Source of the DNA: Hydrogenophaga sp.
GTDB taxonomy: Bacteria > Pseudomonadota > Gammaproteobacteria > Burkholderiales > Burkholderiaceae_C
Direction: 5' to 3'
DNA: 60,854 nt
NCBI GenBank assembly: GCA_018993155.1
Contig: JAGKSX010000063.1
Location: 1-60,854 of the forward strand
This document shows positions 25,634-34,694 of this stretch, in pieces. A program made the position numbers and the translations under genes. Under the pieces are notes generated by a model, which saw nothing but the letters and a program-made list of their open reading frames with translations, was not told where the DNA came from and searched no databases. Positions within the stretch are counted from its first letter, which is position 1; each line of letters opens with the position of its first letter.

Positions 25634-27958
25634 ATGAACACGATCGCTGCCTCCTCCAACGCTGGTGCCACCTTCTCGACCTATCCACTGACCCAGATCG
25701 ATCTGGGTGTGGGCGGCATGACCTGCGCCTCGTGCGTGACGCGGGTCGAGAAGGCCTTGCGCAAGCAACCGGGCGTGAGCGACGCCACCGTGAACCTGGC
25801 CACCGAGTCGGCGCGCGTCACGCTCAGTGGCGTGGACGAGGCCGAATCGCTGGCGCGCATCAAGCGCGCCGTGCGCGACGCGGGTTACGAGCCGCGCACG
25901 CTGGATGCCCTGGACGAGGAGGACACCGAGCGCGTGATGGGCGTGCCGCGCGACCTGCTGCCGGTGCTGATGGGTGTGCTGCTCTCGACGCCACTGGTGC
26001 TGCCCATGGTGGGAGACCTGTTCGGCCAGCACTGGATGCTGCCGGCCTGGATCCAGTTCCTGCTGGCCACGCCGGTGCAGTTCGTGCTGGGCGCGCGTTT
26101 CTACCGCGCCGGCTGGCACGCGCTCAGGGCGCGCACTGGCAACATGGAACTGCTGGTGGCGATCGGCACCACGGCGGGCTGGGCGCTGTCGACCTGGCTG
26201 TGGTGGCGCGCCGAAGCGGGCGAGGTGCCGCACCTGTACTACGAGGCCTCGGCGGTGGTGATCACGCTGGTGCTGCTGGGCAAGTGGCTGGAGGCGCGCG
26301 CCAAGCGCCAGACCACCACCGCCATCCGTGCGCTGCACGCGCTGCGACCCGAGCGAGCCCATCTGTTGCCCGATGGCATCCGCCGCACCGAGACCACCGA
26401 CGTGGCGGTGGACGAACTGTTGCCTGGCGATGTGATCCGCGTGTTGCCGGGTGAGCGCTTCGCGGCCGACGGCACGGTGGTCCAGGGCCACACCCAGGCC
26501 GACGAATCCATGCTGACCGGCGAGTCCCTGCCGGTGTCCAAGGACGTGGGCGACGGCGTGACCGGGGGCTCGCTCAACGGCGAGGGCGCGGTGGACGTGC
26601 GGGTGCGCGCGGTCGGCGCGCAAAGCGTGCTGGCCCAGATCATCGGCCTGGTGCAGGACGCTCAAGCCGCCAAGGCACCGGTGCAGCGCATGGTGGACCA
26701 GGTGGCGGCCGTGTTCGTGCCGGTGGTTCTGGTGATCGCGCTGGTCACGCTGCTGGGCTGGCTGGGGACCGGTGCACCGATGGAAGAGGCCTTGCTGCAC
26801 GCGGTGGCGGTGCTGGTGATCGCCTGCCCCTGTGCACTGGGTCTGGCCACACCGGCGGCCATCATGGCCGGCACCGGTGTGGCTGCGCAGCATGGCATCC
26901 TGATCAAGGACGCGCAGGCGCTGGAGATTGCGCACAAGGTGGACACGGTGGCTTTTGACAAGACGGGCACGCTGACCGAAGGCCACCCGCGCCTGACGGT
27001 GATCGAAGCCGCACCGGGCGTGGACGAGATCGCCGTGCTGCAGGTGGCGGCGGCGCTGCAGGCGCAGAGCGCGCACCCGCTGGCGCGCGCGGTGCTGGAG
27101 GCCGCGGCCTCCAGGTCCATCGAGGTGGCATCGGACGCCGCGCAGGACGTGCAGACGGTCTCGGGCCGGGGCAGCCAGGGCCGCGTCAACGGCGCGCTGC
27201 TGGCCCTGGGCAGCCTGCGCTGGATGGGTGAGCTCGGCGCGAAGCTGGGCCCGCTGGACGAGCGCGCCAAGGCCTTGCAGGCCGAGGGTGCGACGGTGTC
27301 GGTGCTGGCCAGCCAGACGCCGGGTGATGCGGCCTCGGCCGCCACCTGGGCACCCCTGGCCCTGCTGGCCTTCGGCGACGAGCCCAAGGCCGGCGCGGCC
27401 GAGGCGATCGCCGGCCTGCGGTCGCAGGGCATGCGGCTGTTCATGGTCTCGGGCGACAACCGCGGCGCAGCCTTGGCCATGGCCTCGCGGCTGGGCCTGC
27501 GCGCGGACCACGACGAGGTGATCGCCGAGGTGCTGCCGGGCGACAAGGCGACGGTGGTGCGCAAGTTGCGCGCGGCCGTGGTGGGCGACCGCCTGCACAC
27601 CGTGGCCATGGTGGGCGATGGCGTGAACGACGCGCCCGCGCTGGCCGCCGCCGACGTGGGCATGGCCATGAGCCACAGCCAGGGCGCCAGTGCCGATGTG
27701 GCCATGCACGCGGCCGGCATCACGCTCATGCGCGGCGACCCGCTGCTGGTGGCGGCGGCGCTGGACATCTCGCGCCGCACGGTGCGCAAGATCCGGCAGA
27801 ACCTGTTCTGGGCCTTCGCCTACAACGTGGCCGGCATCCCGCTGGCCGCACTGGGCTTTCTCAGCCCGGTGGTGGCGGGCGCGGCCATGGCCCTGAGCTC
27901 AGTGAGCGTGGTCAGCAACGCGCTGCTGCTCAAGCGCTGGAAGCCGCCGCAGCGCTGA
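25634..27958 (+). CDS. copA: Cu(I)-exporting P-type ATPase CopA
   Basis: 774 residues. One N-terminal metal-binding domain has GMTCASC (Cys31, Cys34). Eight membrane segments follow, with the copper-path motif CPC at 398-400, phosphorylation Asp442 in [12 protein letters not shown], an HP motif in [11 protein letters not shown], and [19 protein letters not shown] in the hinge. This is the class IB copper exporter that moves Cu(I) from cytoplasm to periplasm. It is divergent from copZ-cueR and is controlled by its own CueR-type promoter. No Shine-Dalgarno sequence fits between promoter and ATG. Confidence 0.96.
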   Translation: MNTIAASSNAGATFSTYPLTQIDLGVGGMTCASCVTRVEKALRKQPGVSDATVNLATESARVTLSGVDEAESLARIKRAVRDAGYEPRTLDALDEEDTERVMGVPRDLLPVLMGVLLSTPLVLPMVGDLFGQHWMLPAWIQFLLATPVQFVLGARFYRAGWHALRARTGNMELLVAIGTTAGWALSTWLWWRAEAGEVPHLYYEASAVVITLVLLGKWLEARAKRQTTTAIRALHALRPERAHLLPDGIRRTETTDVAVDELLPGDVIRVLPGERFAADGTVVQGHTQADESMLTGESLPVSKDVGDGVTGGSLNGEGAVDVRVRAVGAQSVLAQIIGLVQDAQAAKAPVQRMVDQVAAVFVPVVLVIALVTLLGWLGTGAPMEEALLHAVAVLVIACPCALGLATPAAIMAGTGVAAQHGILIKDAQALEIAHKVDTVAFDKTGTLTEGHPRLTVIEAAPGVDEIAVLQVAAALQAQSAHPLARAVLEAAASRSIEVASDAAQDVQTVSGRGSQGRVNGALLALGSLRWMGELGAKLGPLDERAKALQAEGATVSVLASQTPGDAASAATWAPLALLAFGDEPKAGAAEAIAGLRSQGMRLFMVSGDNRGAALAMASRLGLRADHDEVIAEVLPGDKATVVRKLRAAVVGDRLHTVAMVGDGVNDAPALAAADVGMAMSHSQGASADVAMHAAGITLMRGDPLLVAAALDISRRTVRKIRQNLFWAFAYNVAGIPLAALGFLSPVVAGAAMALSSVSVVSNALLLKRWKPPQR

Positions 27959-28045
27959 GCCCGCGCTCAAGGCTTGATGCACGTCAAGGCGCGCGCGCGG
28001 CCGCCGCGCGATGCTCGGGGCTCCTGCAGGAGGAGGAGACTTCCC

Positions 28046-28648
28046 ATGACGACGACACACGACGCCGTGCGCGTGATCCTTGACGAGCACGCCAGCCTGA
28101 GTGCGATGCTGACCACGCTGTCGCAGATGGTGCGGCTCGGCCCCGATGCGTCCGGCGCGGGCGGCCCCGAGCGTTACTTCGACGTGCTGCGCGCGATGCT
28201 GTTCTACATCGACGCCTTCCCCGAGAAGAACCACCACCCCAAGGAGTCCAACCTGCTGTTCCCGCGCCTGGCGCGCGCGGCGCCGCAGCTGATGCCAACC
28301 ATCGAACAGCTCGAGCGCGACCACATGAGCGGCGAGATGAGGGTGCGCGAACTGATGCACCTGCTGATGGCCTGGGAGTACATGGGTGACCTGCACCGCC
28401 CGGCGTTTGAAGCCGAGGCGCAGCGCTACGTGGCGTTTTATCTGGATCACATGCGGCTGGAAGAAACCGCCCTGCTGCCGGCGGCCGAGAAGGTGTTGAC
28501 CGAGGCGGACTGGACCGTGCTGGACGAGGCCTTCACCCGGCACACCGACCCATTGAACCCGCGCAGGCCGCGCGACCCGCAGTTCGACCGGCTGTTCACC
28601 CGCATCGTGCTGCGCGCGCCCGCGCCGCTGGGGCTGGGTGAGGCTTAG
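28046..28648 (+). CDS. Hemerythrin-domain protein
   Basis: 200 residues from the ATG at 28046, preceded by a strong AGGAGGAGGAG. A four-helix hemerythrin-like domain covers about residues 7-160 with iron ligands in DEHASLSAML, EKNHHPKESNLLF, LERDHMSGEM and LDHMRLEETALLP. Such cytoplasmic diiron proteins sense or store oxygen, nitric oxide or iron; the function of this one is unknown. Its stop overlaps the stop of the convergent aminotransferase gene by three bases. Proximity to copA is probably incidental. Confidence 0.85.
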   Translation: MTTTHDAVRVILDEHASLSAMLTTLSQMVRLGPDASGAGGPERYFDVLRAMLFYIDAFPEKNHHPKESNLLFPRLARAAPQLMPTIEQLERDHMSGEMRVRELMHLLMAWEYMGDLHRPAFEAEAQRYVAFYLDHMRLEETALLPAAEKVLTEADWTVLDEAFTRHTDPLNPRRPRDPQFDRLFTRIVLRAPAPLGLGEA

Positions 28649-29997
28649 GCCGCGAGCGCGTTCAGCAGCGCGTCGAAGACCTGCAGCAGTTGGTCCACGT
28701 CCTGAGCCGTGGTGGCGGGCGAGACCAGCATCATGCTGTGGAAAGGCGTGAGCAGCACGCCCCGGTTGAGCATGAAGAGGTGGGTGAGGGCTTCGAGTCC
28801 GGCTTGGGCGTGGTCGCGCACGTCCTGCGCGTCGCGCGGGGTGTGCGGCATGAACTGCAGTTCCATGCGCGCACCCAGGCGCGTCACCGTCCAGGGTTTG
28901 GCGGCCCGGGCGATGCGATCGCGCAGGCCGGCTTCGAGCCGTTCGGCCAGCGCCAGCATGGGGGTGTAGCTGGCGTCGGTATGCAGGTGGGTGAGCGCGG
29001 CCTGCAGCGCGGCGAGGGTGAGCGCATTGCCCGAGAGCGTGGTGCCGATGCCGCTGTGGCCTTCGGGCGCGGCGTCCTTGGCGTGGGCCATCCGGTCGGC
29101 CATCTCGGCGGTGAAGCCATAGACCGCGCAGGGCAGGCCGCCGGCCACCGCCTTGCCGACCACCAGGAAATCAGGTTCCAGCGCGTGGGCCCGCGCGTAG
29201 CCGCCCAGCGCGGTGGAGATGGTGTGGGTTTCGTCGCACACGAACAGCGCGCCGTGCCGGCGGCACAGGTCGCGCGCCGCGTCCCAGAAGCCGGGCGCGG
29301 GTGGCACCAGACCGAAGTTGGTGAGCGCGGGCTCGGCCAGCAGGCAGGCCGCATCGCCCTGGGCCAGCGCGGCCTCGAGCGCGGGCAGGTCGTTGAAGGG
29401 CACGACGCGCGTGAAGGCCGCGTGGTTGTGGACCTGGCCGAGCACCGAGGGGCGCGGCAGCGTGCGCCCGGTCGCGGGGTCGAGGTCCACCAGGGTGTCG
29501 TCCACCGCGCCGTGGTAGCAGCCGTCGAACACCAGCAGCTGCGGCCGCTGAGTGATCGCGCGCGCCCAGCGCAGCACGAAGCGGTTGGCATCGCTGGCGG
29601 TCAGCGCCAGCTGCCACATCGGCAGGCCGAACACGCGCGCGAGACCTTCGCCCACCGCCACCGCGTTGGCCGCCGGCAGCATGCAGGTGAGGCCTTGCGC
29701 GGCCTGCTGTGCGATGGCCTGGGCCAGCGGTGCCGGGCTGTGGCCGAACATGGCGCCGGTGTCGCCGAGGCAGAAGTCGGTGTGCCGCAGGCCGTCCACG
29801 CAGGTGAGCGAGGCGCCTTGCGCCTCGCTCACGAACAGCGCGGCGGGGCTGGGCCAGTCGCGCATCCAGTGCAGGGGCACGCCGAACAGGTAGTGGGCCC
29901 GCGCGGCCTGGGCGAGTGCCAGGGATTGCGGGTGCGTGGCGATGAAACGTTCGCGTTCGGCTTGCTGGAGCGCGGCGATGTGTCGAGGGTCGGGCAT
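28645..29997 (-). CDS. Class III aminotransferase (GSA aminomutase-like)
   Basis: 450 residues of PLP fold type I, class III. The segments FDGCYHGAVDDTLVDLD, VCDETHTIST and the Schiff-base lysine in LVVGKAVAGGLPCAVYG are clear. Spacing and the GTTLSGNALTLAAL segment resemble glutamate-1-semialdehyde aminomutase-like and related omega-aminotransferases. The absence of haem-biosynthesis neighbours and the divergence from an MFS transporter point to catabolism of an amine or amino acid, but the substrate cannot be named. Confidence 0.8.
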   Translation of the reverse strand: MPDPRHIAALQQAERERFIATHPQSLALAQAARAHYLFGVPLHWMRDWPSPAALFVSEAQGASLTCVDGLRHTDFCLGDTGAMFGHSPAPLAQAIAQQAAQGLTCMLPAANAVAVGEGLARVFGLPMWQLALTASDANRFVLRWARAITQRPQLLVFDGCYHGAVDDTLVDLDPATGRTLPRPSVLGQVHNHAAFTRVVPFNDLPALEAALAQGDAACLLAEPALTNFGLVPPAPGFWDAARDLCRRHGALFVCDETHTISTALGGYARAHALEPDFLVVGKAVAGGLPCAVYGFTAEMADRMAHAKDAAPEGHSGIGTTLSGNALTLAALQAALTHLHTDASYTPMLALAERLEAGLRDRIARAAKPWTVTRLGARMELQFMPHTPRDAQDVRDHAQAGLEALTHLFMLNRGVLLTPFHSMMLVSPATTAQDVDQLLQVFDALLNALAA

Positions 29998-30115
29998 GGT
30001 GCCAGCTTAAGCGCGGTGGCGCGTGTGTGGGCCGCTGCGTGGCAGTGGACATTTCGTTGCGCGCCGAATTGGCACCGGCGCCGTTGGGCACCGCTTGAAC
30101 CACAATGGCCCAGCC

Positions 30116-31336
30116 ATGAACCCACGCACCGAACCCGTCTCCCTCACCGATGTGCCCGATACCACACCCTACGTGCGGCTTGCGCTGGCGCTCTCGCTCG
30201 GTGCGGCGGTGTCGCTGGGCATCACGCGCTTCGCCTACGGCCTGCTGCTGCCGCCGATGCGCGAGGACCTGGGCTGGAGCTACACGCTGGCCGGCGCGAT
30301 GAACACCTTCAACGCGCTGGGCTACCTGATCGGCGCGCTGGCCACGCCCTGGCTGATGCGGCGCTTCTCACCCACCGGCCTGCTGCTGTCGGGCTCGCTG
30401 CTGGCCTCGCTGTTCATGGGTCTGAGCGGCTTCTTCACGGCCGCCGCGCCGCTGCTTGCGCAGCGCCTGCTGGCGGGCGTGGCGAGTGCGGTGGGGTTCA
30501 TCGTGGGCGGTCTGCTGGCTGCGCGGCTGGGCGCGCGCCAGCCGGGGCGCAGCGGCTTTCTGCTGGGCCTGTACTACGGCGGAACGGGACTGGGCATCGT
30601 GGTCTCGGCGCTGGGCGTGCCGCCCGTGCTGGCGGCGGCGGCGCCGCCGCATGCCTGGGCCTGGGCCTGGTGGGGGTTGGCGCTGGTCTGCCTGCTGGCC
30701 ACCGCGCTCATGGCCTGGCCTGCGCGCGTGCTGGCGGCGCATGCCGCGCCGTCGGCCGGCACACAGGCGGGCCACGGGCGCGTGTTCCGAGCGCGCGACT
30801 TCGTTTTCTCGCTCGCGGGTTACACGGGGTTCGGCGTGGGCTACATCGGCTACATGACCTTCGTGATCGCCTTGCTGCGCGAGCAGGGTGGGTCGTCCGG
30901 CTCGATCACGCTGTTCTATGCCCTGCTCGGCGTGGCGGTGGTGGCTTCGTCGCGCATCTGGGCCGGCCTGCTGGACCGCCACCGCAACGGCCAGGCGCTG
31001 GCGCGGCTCAACGCTTTGCTGGGCGTGGCGGCCATCGTGCCGGCGCTCACCAGCAGCTGGCCGCTGGTGCTGGCCTCGGGCCTGGTGTTCGGCGGGGTGT
31101 TCCTGTCGGTGGTGGCCTCGACCACCGCGCTGGTGCGGCACAACCTGCCGCCCGCGCAGTGGGCTGCGGGCATCAGCGCCTTCACCATCGTGTTCGCGGT
31201 CGGCCAGATCGTCGGCCCCACGGTGGTGGGTTTCATCGCCGACGGCCCCGGCGGCCTGGCGCGCGGCCTGGTGTTCTCGGCCGTCGCGCTCTGGCTGGGC
31301 GCGGCGCTGGCGATGAAGCAAAAAGCGCTGATGTGA
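30116..31336 (+). CDS. YbfB/YjiJ-type MFS transporter
   Basis: 406 residues from the ATG at 30116, with twelve hydrophobic segments. N-terminal motifs SLGITRFAYGLLLPPMREDLGWS and AGAMNTFNALGYLIGALATP are characteristic of the YbfB/YjiJ family of major-facilitator proteins. Substrates of this family are mostly unknown. It is divergent from the class III aminotransferase with a 118-base shared promoter region, suggesting uptake or export of a related amine. A longer frame opens at 30023 but starts within the promoter region. Confidence 0.8.
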   Translation: MNPRTEPVSLTDVPDTTPYVRLALALSLGAAVSLGITRFAYGLLLPPMREDLGWSYTLAGAMNTFNALGYLIGALATPWLMRRFSPTGLLLSGSLLASLFMGLSGFFTAAAPLLAQRLLAGVASAVGFIVGGLLAARLGARQPGRSGFLLGLYYGGTGLGIVVSALGVPPVLAAAAPPHAWAWAWWGLALVCLLATALMAWPARVLAAHAAPSAGTQAGHGRVFRARDFVFSLAGYTGFGVGYIGYMTFVIALLREQGGSSGSITLFYALLGVAVVASSRIWAGLLDRHRNGQALARLNALLGVAAIVPALTSSWPLVLASGLVFGGVFLSVVASTTALVRHNLPPAQWAAGISAFTIVFAVGQIVGPTVVGFIADGPGGLARGLVFSAVALWLGAALAMKQKALM

Positions 31337-31370
31337 GAAGGCGCCGTCCAGAGTGCCCGCGGAACCGGCT

Positions 31371-31429
31371 TTGCCGGGCCGCCAGGCACGCCCCCTGGAG
31401 GGGGTGACGCCGCAGGCGGCGCGGGGGTG
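31371..31429 (-). repeat. Dispersed hairpin-rich repeat, copy 1
   Basis: Read on the minus strand this copy has the order CCCCCG, hairpin CGCCGCCTGCGGCG, hairpin CACCCCCTCCAGGGGG, and hairpin GGCCCGGCAAAGCCGGTTCC. The same three-hairpin order recurs at 38470, 39421 and 44904. It lies between the convergent MFS and glutathione transferase genes and may serve as a bidirectional terminator. Confidence 0.7.
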
Positions 31430-31434
31430 TTTTC

Positions 31435-32040
31435 TTAAATCAGGCCTTCTGCCTTCATCGCGGCCTGCACGGCCGGCCGGGCACCCACGCGGGCGCGGTA
31501 GGCCGTGAGGTTGGCCAGGCCGGTGATGTCCACACCCACGCGCGGCGCCCAGTTGGTGACGGTGAACAGGTAACCGTCGGCCACGCTGAAGTCGTTGCCC
31601 ATCAGGTACTGCTTGCCGGCGAGCTGGCTGTCGACCCACTTCAGGCGCTGGCCCAGCTTGTCCTTGGTGGCGGTCTTCACCTCGTCGGGCGTGGCTGGGT
31701 TGAACAACGGCGAGAAGCTCTTGTGCACTTCGGTGCCGATGAAGTTCAGCCAGGATTGCATCTGGTAGCGCGCCAGCGTGCCGTTGGCCGGGGCGAGGTT
31801 CTTCTGCGGCACCTGGTCGGCGATGTACTGCACGATGGCCGGGCCTTCACGCAGGCGCTCGCCGCCGTCGAGTTCGAGCAGCGGCACATAGCCCAGCGGG
31901 TTGATGGTGTAGTAGTCGGTGCCGTCGGGCAGCTGGTGGGTCTTGGTGGGCGCGGGCACGGCCTCGAAGGCCAGGCCGGCTTCGTGCAGAGCGATGTGCG
32001 GGGAGAGCGAGCAGGCGCCGGGGGAGTAGTAGAGCTTCAT
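31435..32040 (-). CDS. gst: Glutathione S-transferase, beta-class-like
   Basis: 201 residues, the full length of bacterial beta-class glutathione transferases. The thioredoxin-like N-terminal domain has MKLYYSPGACSLSPHIALHEAG, with Cys10 in the beta-class position, and the cis-proline segment NPLGYVPLLELDGG. The helical C-terminal domain has the N-capping box FSVADGYLFTV. These cytosolic enzymes conjugate or reduce substrates with glutathione in detoxification. No partner gene is adjacent. Confidence 0.9.
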   Translation of the reverse strand: MKLYYSPGACSLSPHIALHEAGLAFEAVPAPTKTHQLPDGTDYYTINPLGYVPLLELDGGERLREGPAIVQYIADQVPQKNLAPANGTLARYQMQSWLNFIGTEVHKSFSPLFNPATPDEVKTATKDKLGQRLKWVDSQLAGKQYLMGNDFSVADGYLFTVTNWAPRVGVDITGLANLTAYRARVGARPAVQAAMKAEGLI

Positions 32041-32108
32041 GTGTGATCGTCCTCAGGAAGGTGCCGCCGGATGGCGGCGCCGGGGCAGATGCTATACCGG
32101 GGCCGGGC

Positions 32109-33863
32109 TCAACGGCGAAGAAGGGCCAGGGCCTGCAGCAGCCGCTCGGGATCGACCGGCTTGAACAGCACGGGTACGCCCGAGTCGCGCACGCGCTGCA
32201 GGCGATCGGGCGCGGTCTCGCCGGTGATCAGCAGCACGGGCAGCGCCTGGCCGAAACGCGCGCGCAGGCGCTGCGAAGCGGCCAGGCCGTCGGCGCCCTC
32301 GGCCAGGCGGTAGTCGCAGAGCAGGGCGTCGAAGGGCTCTTGCCGCGCGGCGGCGGCCTGCAGGGCGAGCGCGGCGCCGTCCTCGTCGCGCGCGGTCTCC
32401 GAGGCCACGCCCCAGGTCTGAAGGAAGGCACTCAGCGCATCGGTGATGTCGGCCTCGTCGTCGACCAGCAGCACGCGGCGTGGCAGCGCCTGGCTGGCCG
32501 CCAGGGTGGCTGGCCGGCGGTAGAGGGTGGGTTCGGGCGTGGGTTTGGCGCGGGGCACGGTGACGCGAAAGCGCGTGCCATGGCCGGGCCAGGAGCGCAG
32601 GCGCACCGGGTGGTCCAGCAACTGCGAGAGCCGGCGCACGATGGACAGGCCGATGCCCAGGCCGCGCGTGCGGTCGCGCCCCGGGTTGTCGACCTGGTAG
32701 AACTCGTCGAACACGCGGTCGGCGTGCTCGGGCGCGATGCCGATGCCGGTGTCCACCACGTCGATCCAGACCTGCGCGCCGCGCGGCCGCGCCACCACCA
32801 GCACGCCGCCGTGCGCGGTGTACTTGATGGCGTTCTCGATCAGGTTGCCCAGCAGGCGCTGCAGCAGGTGCGGGTCGGTGCGCACCCACACTGGCGTGGC
32901 GCGCAGGCGCAGCTGCAGTTCGCGCTCTTCCGCGCGCGAGGCGAGCGAGGGGTGCAGGGCCTGCAGCACGGTGCTGAGCGGCACGTCCTGCACATCGGCC
33001 TCGATCACGCCGGCGTCGAGCCGCGAGACGTCGAGCATGGTGTCCAGCGAGGTGCCCAGCGAATGCACCGCGCCCATGAGGCGCTGCGCGTGGGTGTGCG
33101 TGGGCTGGCCCTGCAGTTCCTTGTCGAGCACGGCGCCGAAGAGGGCGATGGCGTGCAGCGGCTGGCGCAGGTCGTGGCTGGCGGCGGCGAAGAAGCGCGT
33201 CTTCTCCTCGCTGGCGCGCTGGGTGGCGGCCATCTGCCCGGCGAGCTGCTCGGCCAGCGCCTCTTTCTCGAAGCGCATCTGCAGCGAGGCGGTGAGCAGC
33301 AGGTGCTGGCGGCGCGCGAAGTGCAGCATGGCGCCGGTGTAGATGCCGGCGCAGGCGGCCAGGAAGAGGTGCGTGGTGTCGCCGCGCCAGAGCAGGGCGG
33401 AGATCAGGCCGGCCATCATGGGCAGCACGAAGGCCAGCACCGAGGCCCAGCGTGGCGCCACCGACGGCACGCCGCCGCTGATGAGGCCGAGCATGATGAG
33501 CATGAGCAACGTGGTCATGGGCATGTCGTCGGCTGGCATGAACAGCCAGGGCGCCAGGCCCCAGGTGGCGCTGTAGTACAGCAGCTCGCGCCACTGCCGC
33601 CGGGCCCAGAACGCACTGCGCGCGGCGGCCTGGGGATCGCGGAAGTAGGCGTGGATGAGCGGGTAGCGCAGCACCTGGATGGTGTGCAGACCCAGCCACA
33701 CGAAGACCAGGGGGTCGCGCAGCTGCCACCAGAACAGCGCGCACAGGGCCCAGGCGAGCACCGCGTCGGCGATGGTGGAACTCAGCGCAGTGGCGTACAG
33801 CGCGGCGACCTGCTCGCGCAGCACGCGCTGCTGCGTCAGGTCGCCGGTGTCCGGTTCCGTCAC
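32109..33863 (-). CDS. Hybrid sensor histidine kinase (second pair)
   Basis: 584 residues from a GTG at 33863 that overlaps the stop of the upstream regulator gene (GTGA). The N-terminal 185 residues hold about six membrane segments. The HisKA box has His230 (ASHDLRQPLHAI), followed by N-box LIENAIKY, VDTGIGI and GLGIGLSIV, and a C-terminal receiver with the phosphoacceptor in LLCDYRLAEGADG and Lys in LFKPVD. The layout matches the kinase at 13570-15363 domain for domain. A single open frame extends much further upstream but crosses other genes. It should partner with the adjacent LuxR regulator. Confidence 0.85.
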   Translation of the reverse strand: MTEPDTGDLTQQRVLREQVAALYATALSSTIADAVLAWALCALFWWQLRDPLVFVWLGLHTIQVLRYPLIHAYFRDPQAAARSAFWARRQWRELLYYSATWGLAPWLFMPADDMPMTTLLMLIMLGLISGGVPSVAPRWASVLAFVLPMMAGLISALLWRGDTTHLFLAACAGIYTGAMLHFARRQHLLLTASLQMRFEKEALAEQLAGQMAATQRASEEKTRFFAAASHDLRQPLHAIALFGAVLDKELQGQPTHTHAQRLMGAVHSLGTSLDTMLDVSRLDAGVIEADVQDVPLSTVLQALHPSLASRAEERELQLRLRATPVWVRTDPHLLQRLLGNLIENAIKYTAHGGVLVVARPRGAQVWIDVVDTGIGIAPEHADRVFDEFYQVDNPGRDRTRGLGIGLSIVRRLSQLLDHPVRLRSWPGHGTRFRVTVPRAKPTPEPTLYRRPATLAASQALPRRVLLVDDEADITDALSAFLQTWGVASETARDEDGAALALQAAAARQEPFDALLCDYRLAEGADGLAASQRLRARFGQALPVLLITGETAPDRLQRVRDSGVPVLFKPVDPERLLQALALLRR

Positions 33864-34546
33864 CGCAACAGGCTGATCAATTGGGCGCGCGACCTGACGC
33901 CGAACAGCAGCAGCAGCGCCGAGACGTGGTTCTTCACCGTGCCTTCGCTGAGGTGGGCGCGCTCGGCGATGTCGCGGTTGGACTGCCCTGCCAGCACCCA
34001 TTCCAGCACCTGCACCTGGCGTTCGGTGAGCTGCAGCGATTCGCCGTCGGCGTTGCGCACGCTGCGCAGCACCGGCTCGGTGGGCGCGGCGGGTCCGGGC
34101 GCCGGCGTGGGGCCGAACAGGCCCAGCGAGCGGATGTAGCCGATGACCTCCTTGAGGTCGCCCGACTTGGCGAGGTAGGCGCGCGCGCCGCGCGAGAGGG
34201 CGTGGCGCATCAGGCCGGGGTCGTTCACGCCTGAAAGCACCACCACCGGCGCCTCGGGGAAGGCCTTGACGAAGGCGGTCAGGCCCGAGAGGCCGTGGGC
34301 GTCGGGCAGGTGCAGGTCCAGCAGCACCAGGCCGATGCGCTGCCGGTAGCGGCCGTACAGCTCCATCGCCTCCTGCAGGGTGCGCGATTCCAGCACCTTG
34401 ATCTGGCGCCCGCTGTCGGTGGCGTGGGCCTGCACCAAGGTGAGCAGGCCCAGGCGCAGCAGGTCGTGGTCGTCCACCACCAGCAAGCCGGTGGCGCCGT
34501 GCGGGTCGGGCGCGGCGTGGGCGGGTGGGGCAACCAGGGCATGCAT
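33860..34546 (-). CDS. LuxR-type response regulator (second pair)
   Basis: 228 residues. The receiver has LLVVDDHDLLRLG, phosphoacceptor Asp77 in LVLLDLHLPDAHG and Lys in AYLAKSGD. The LuxR helix-turn-helix lies at about 165-228 (LTERQVQVLEWVLAGQSNRD, EGTVKNHVSALLLLFGVRSR). It is translationally coupled to the hybrid kinase downstream. It closely resembles the regulator at 12930-13562, including the ending VRSRAxLIxL, so the two systems are paralogues. The divergent neighbour is the agmatinase gene, a possible target, although this is only positional. Confidence 0.85.
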   Translation of the reverse strand: MHALVAPPAHAAPDPHGATGLLVVDDHDLLRLGLLTLVQAHATDSGRQIKVLESRTLQEAMELYGRYRQRIGLVLLDLHLPDAHGLSGLTAFVKAFPEAPVVVLSGVNDPGLMRHALSRGARAYLAKSGDLKEVIGYIRSLGLFGPTPAPGPAAPTEPVLRSVRNADGESLQLTERQVQVLEWVLAGQSNRDIAERAHLSEGTVKNHVSALLLLFGVRSRAQLISLLR

Positions 34547-34694
34547 GGTGCGGGCATGTTAGGCGCTGGGGGCGCATCGCGGAAGTGACGAAAGTCACCC
34601 CGGCCGGTGGACACCGACGCCGCCGGTCAATTGGACTCATGGGCGGTACCGGCGGGGGGGATCTTCTGGCACCCTGTTCACCGAGGACGTTTTC

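Noticed and set aside
27974-28045. Longer N-terminus for the hemerythrin protein
   Set aside because: The extra residues are Arg-rich translation of the leader including the Shine-Dalgarno sequence.
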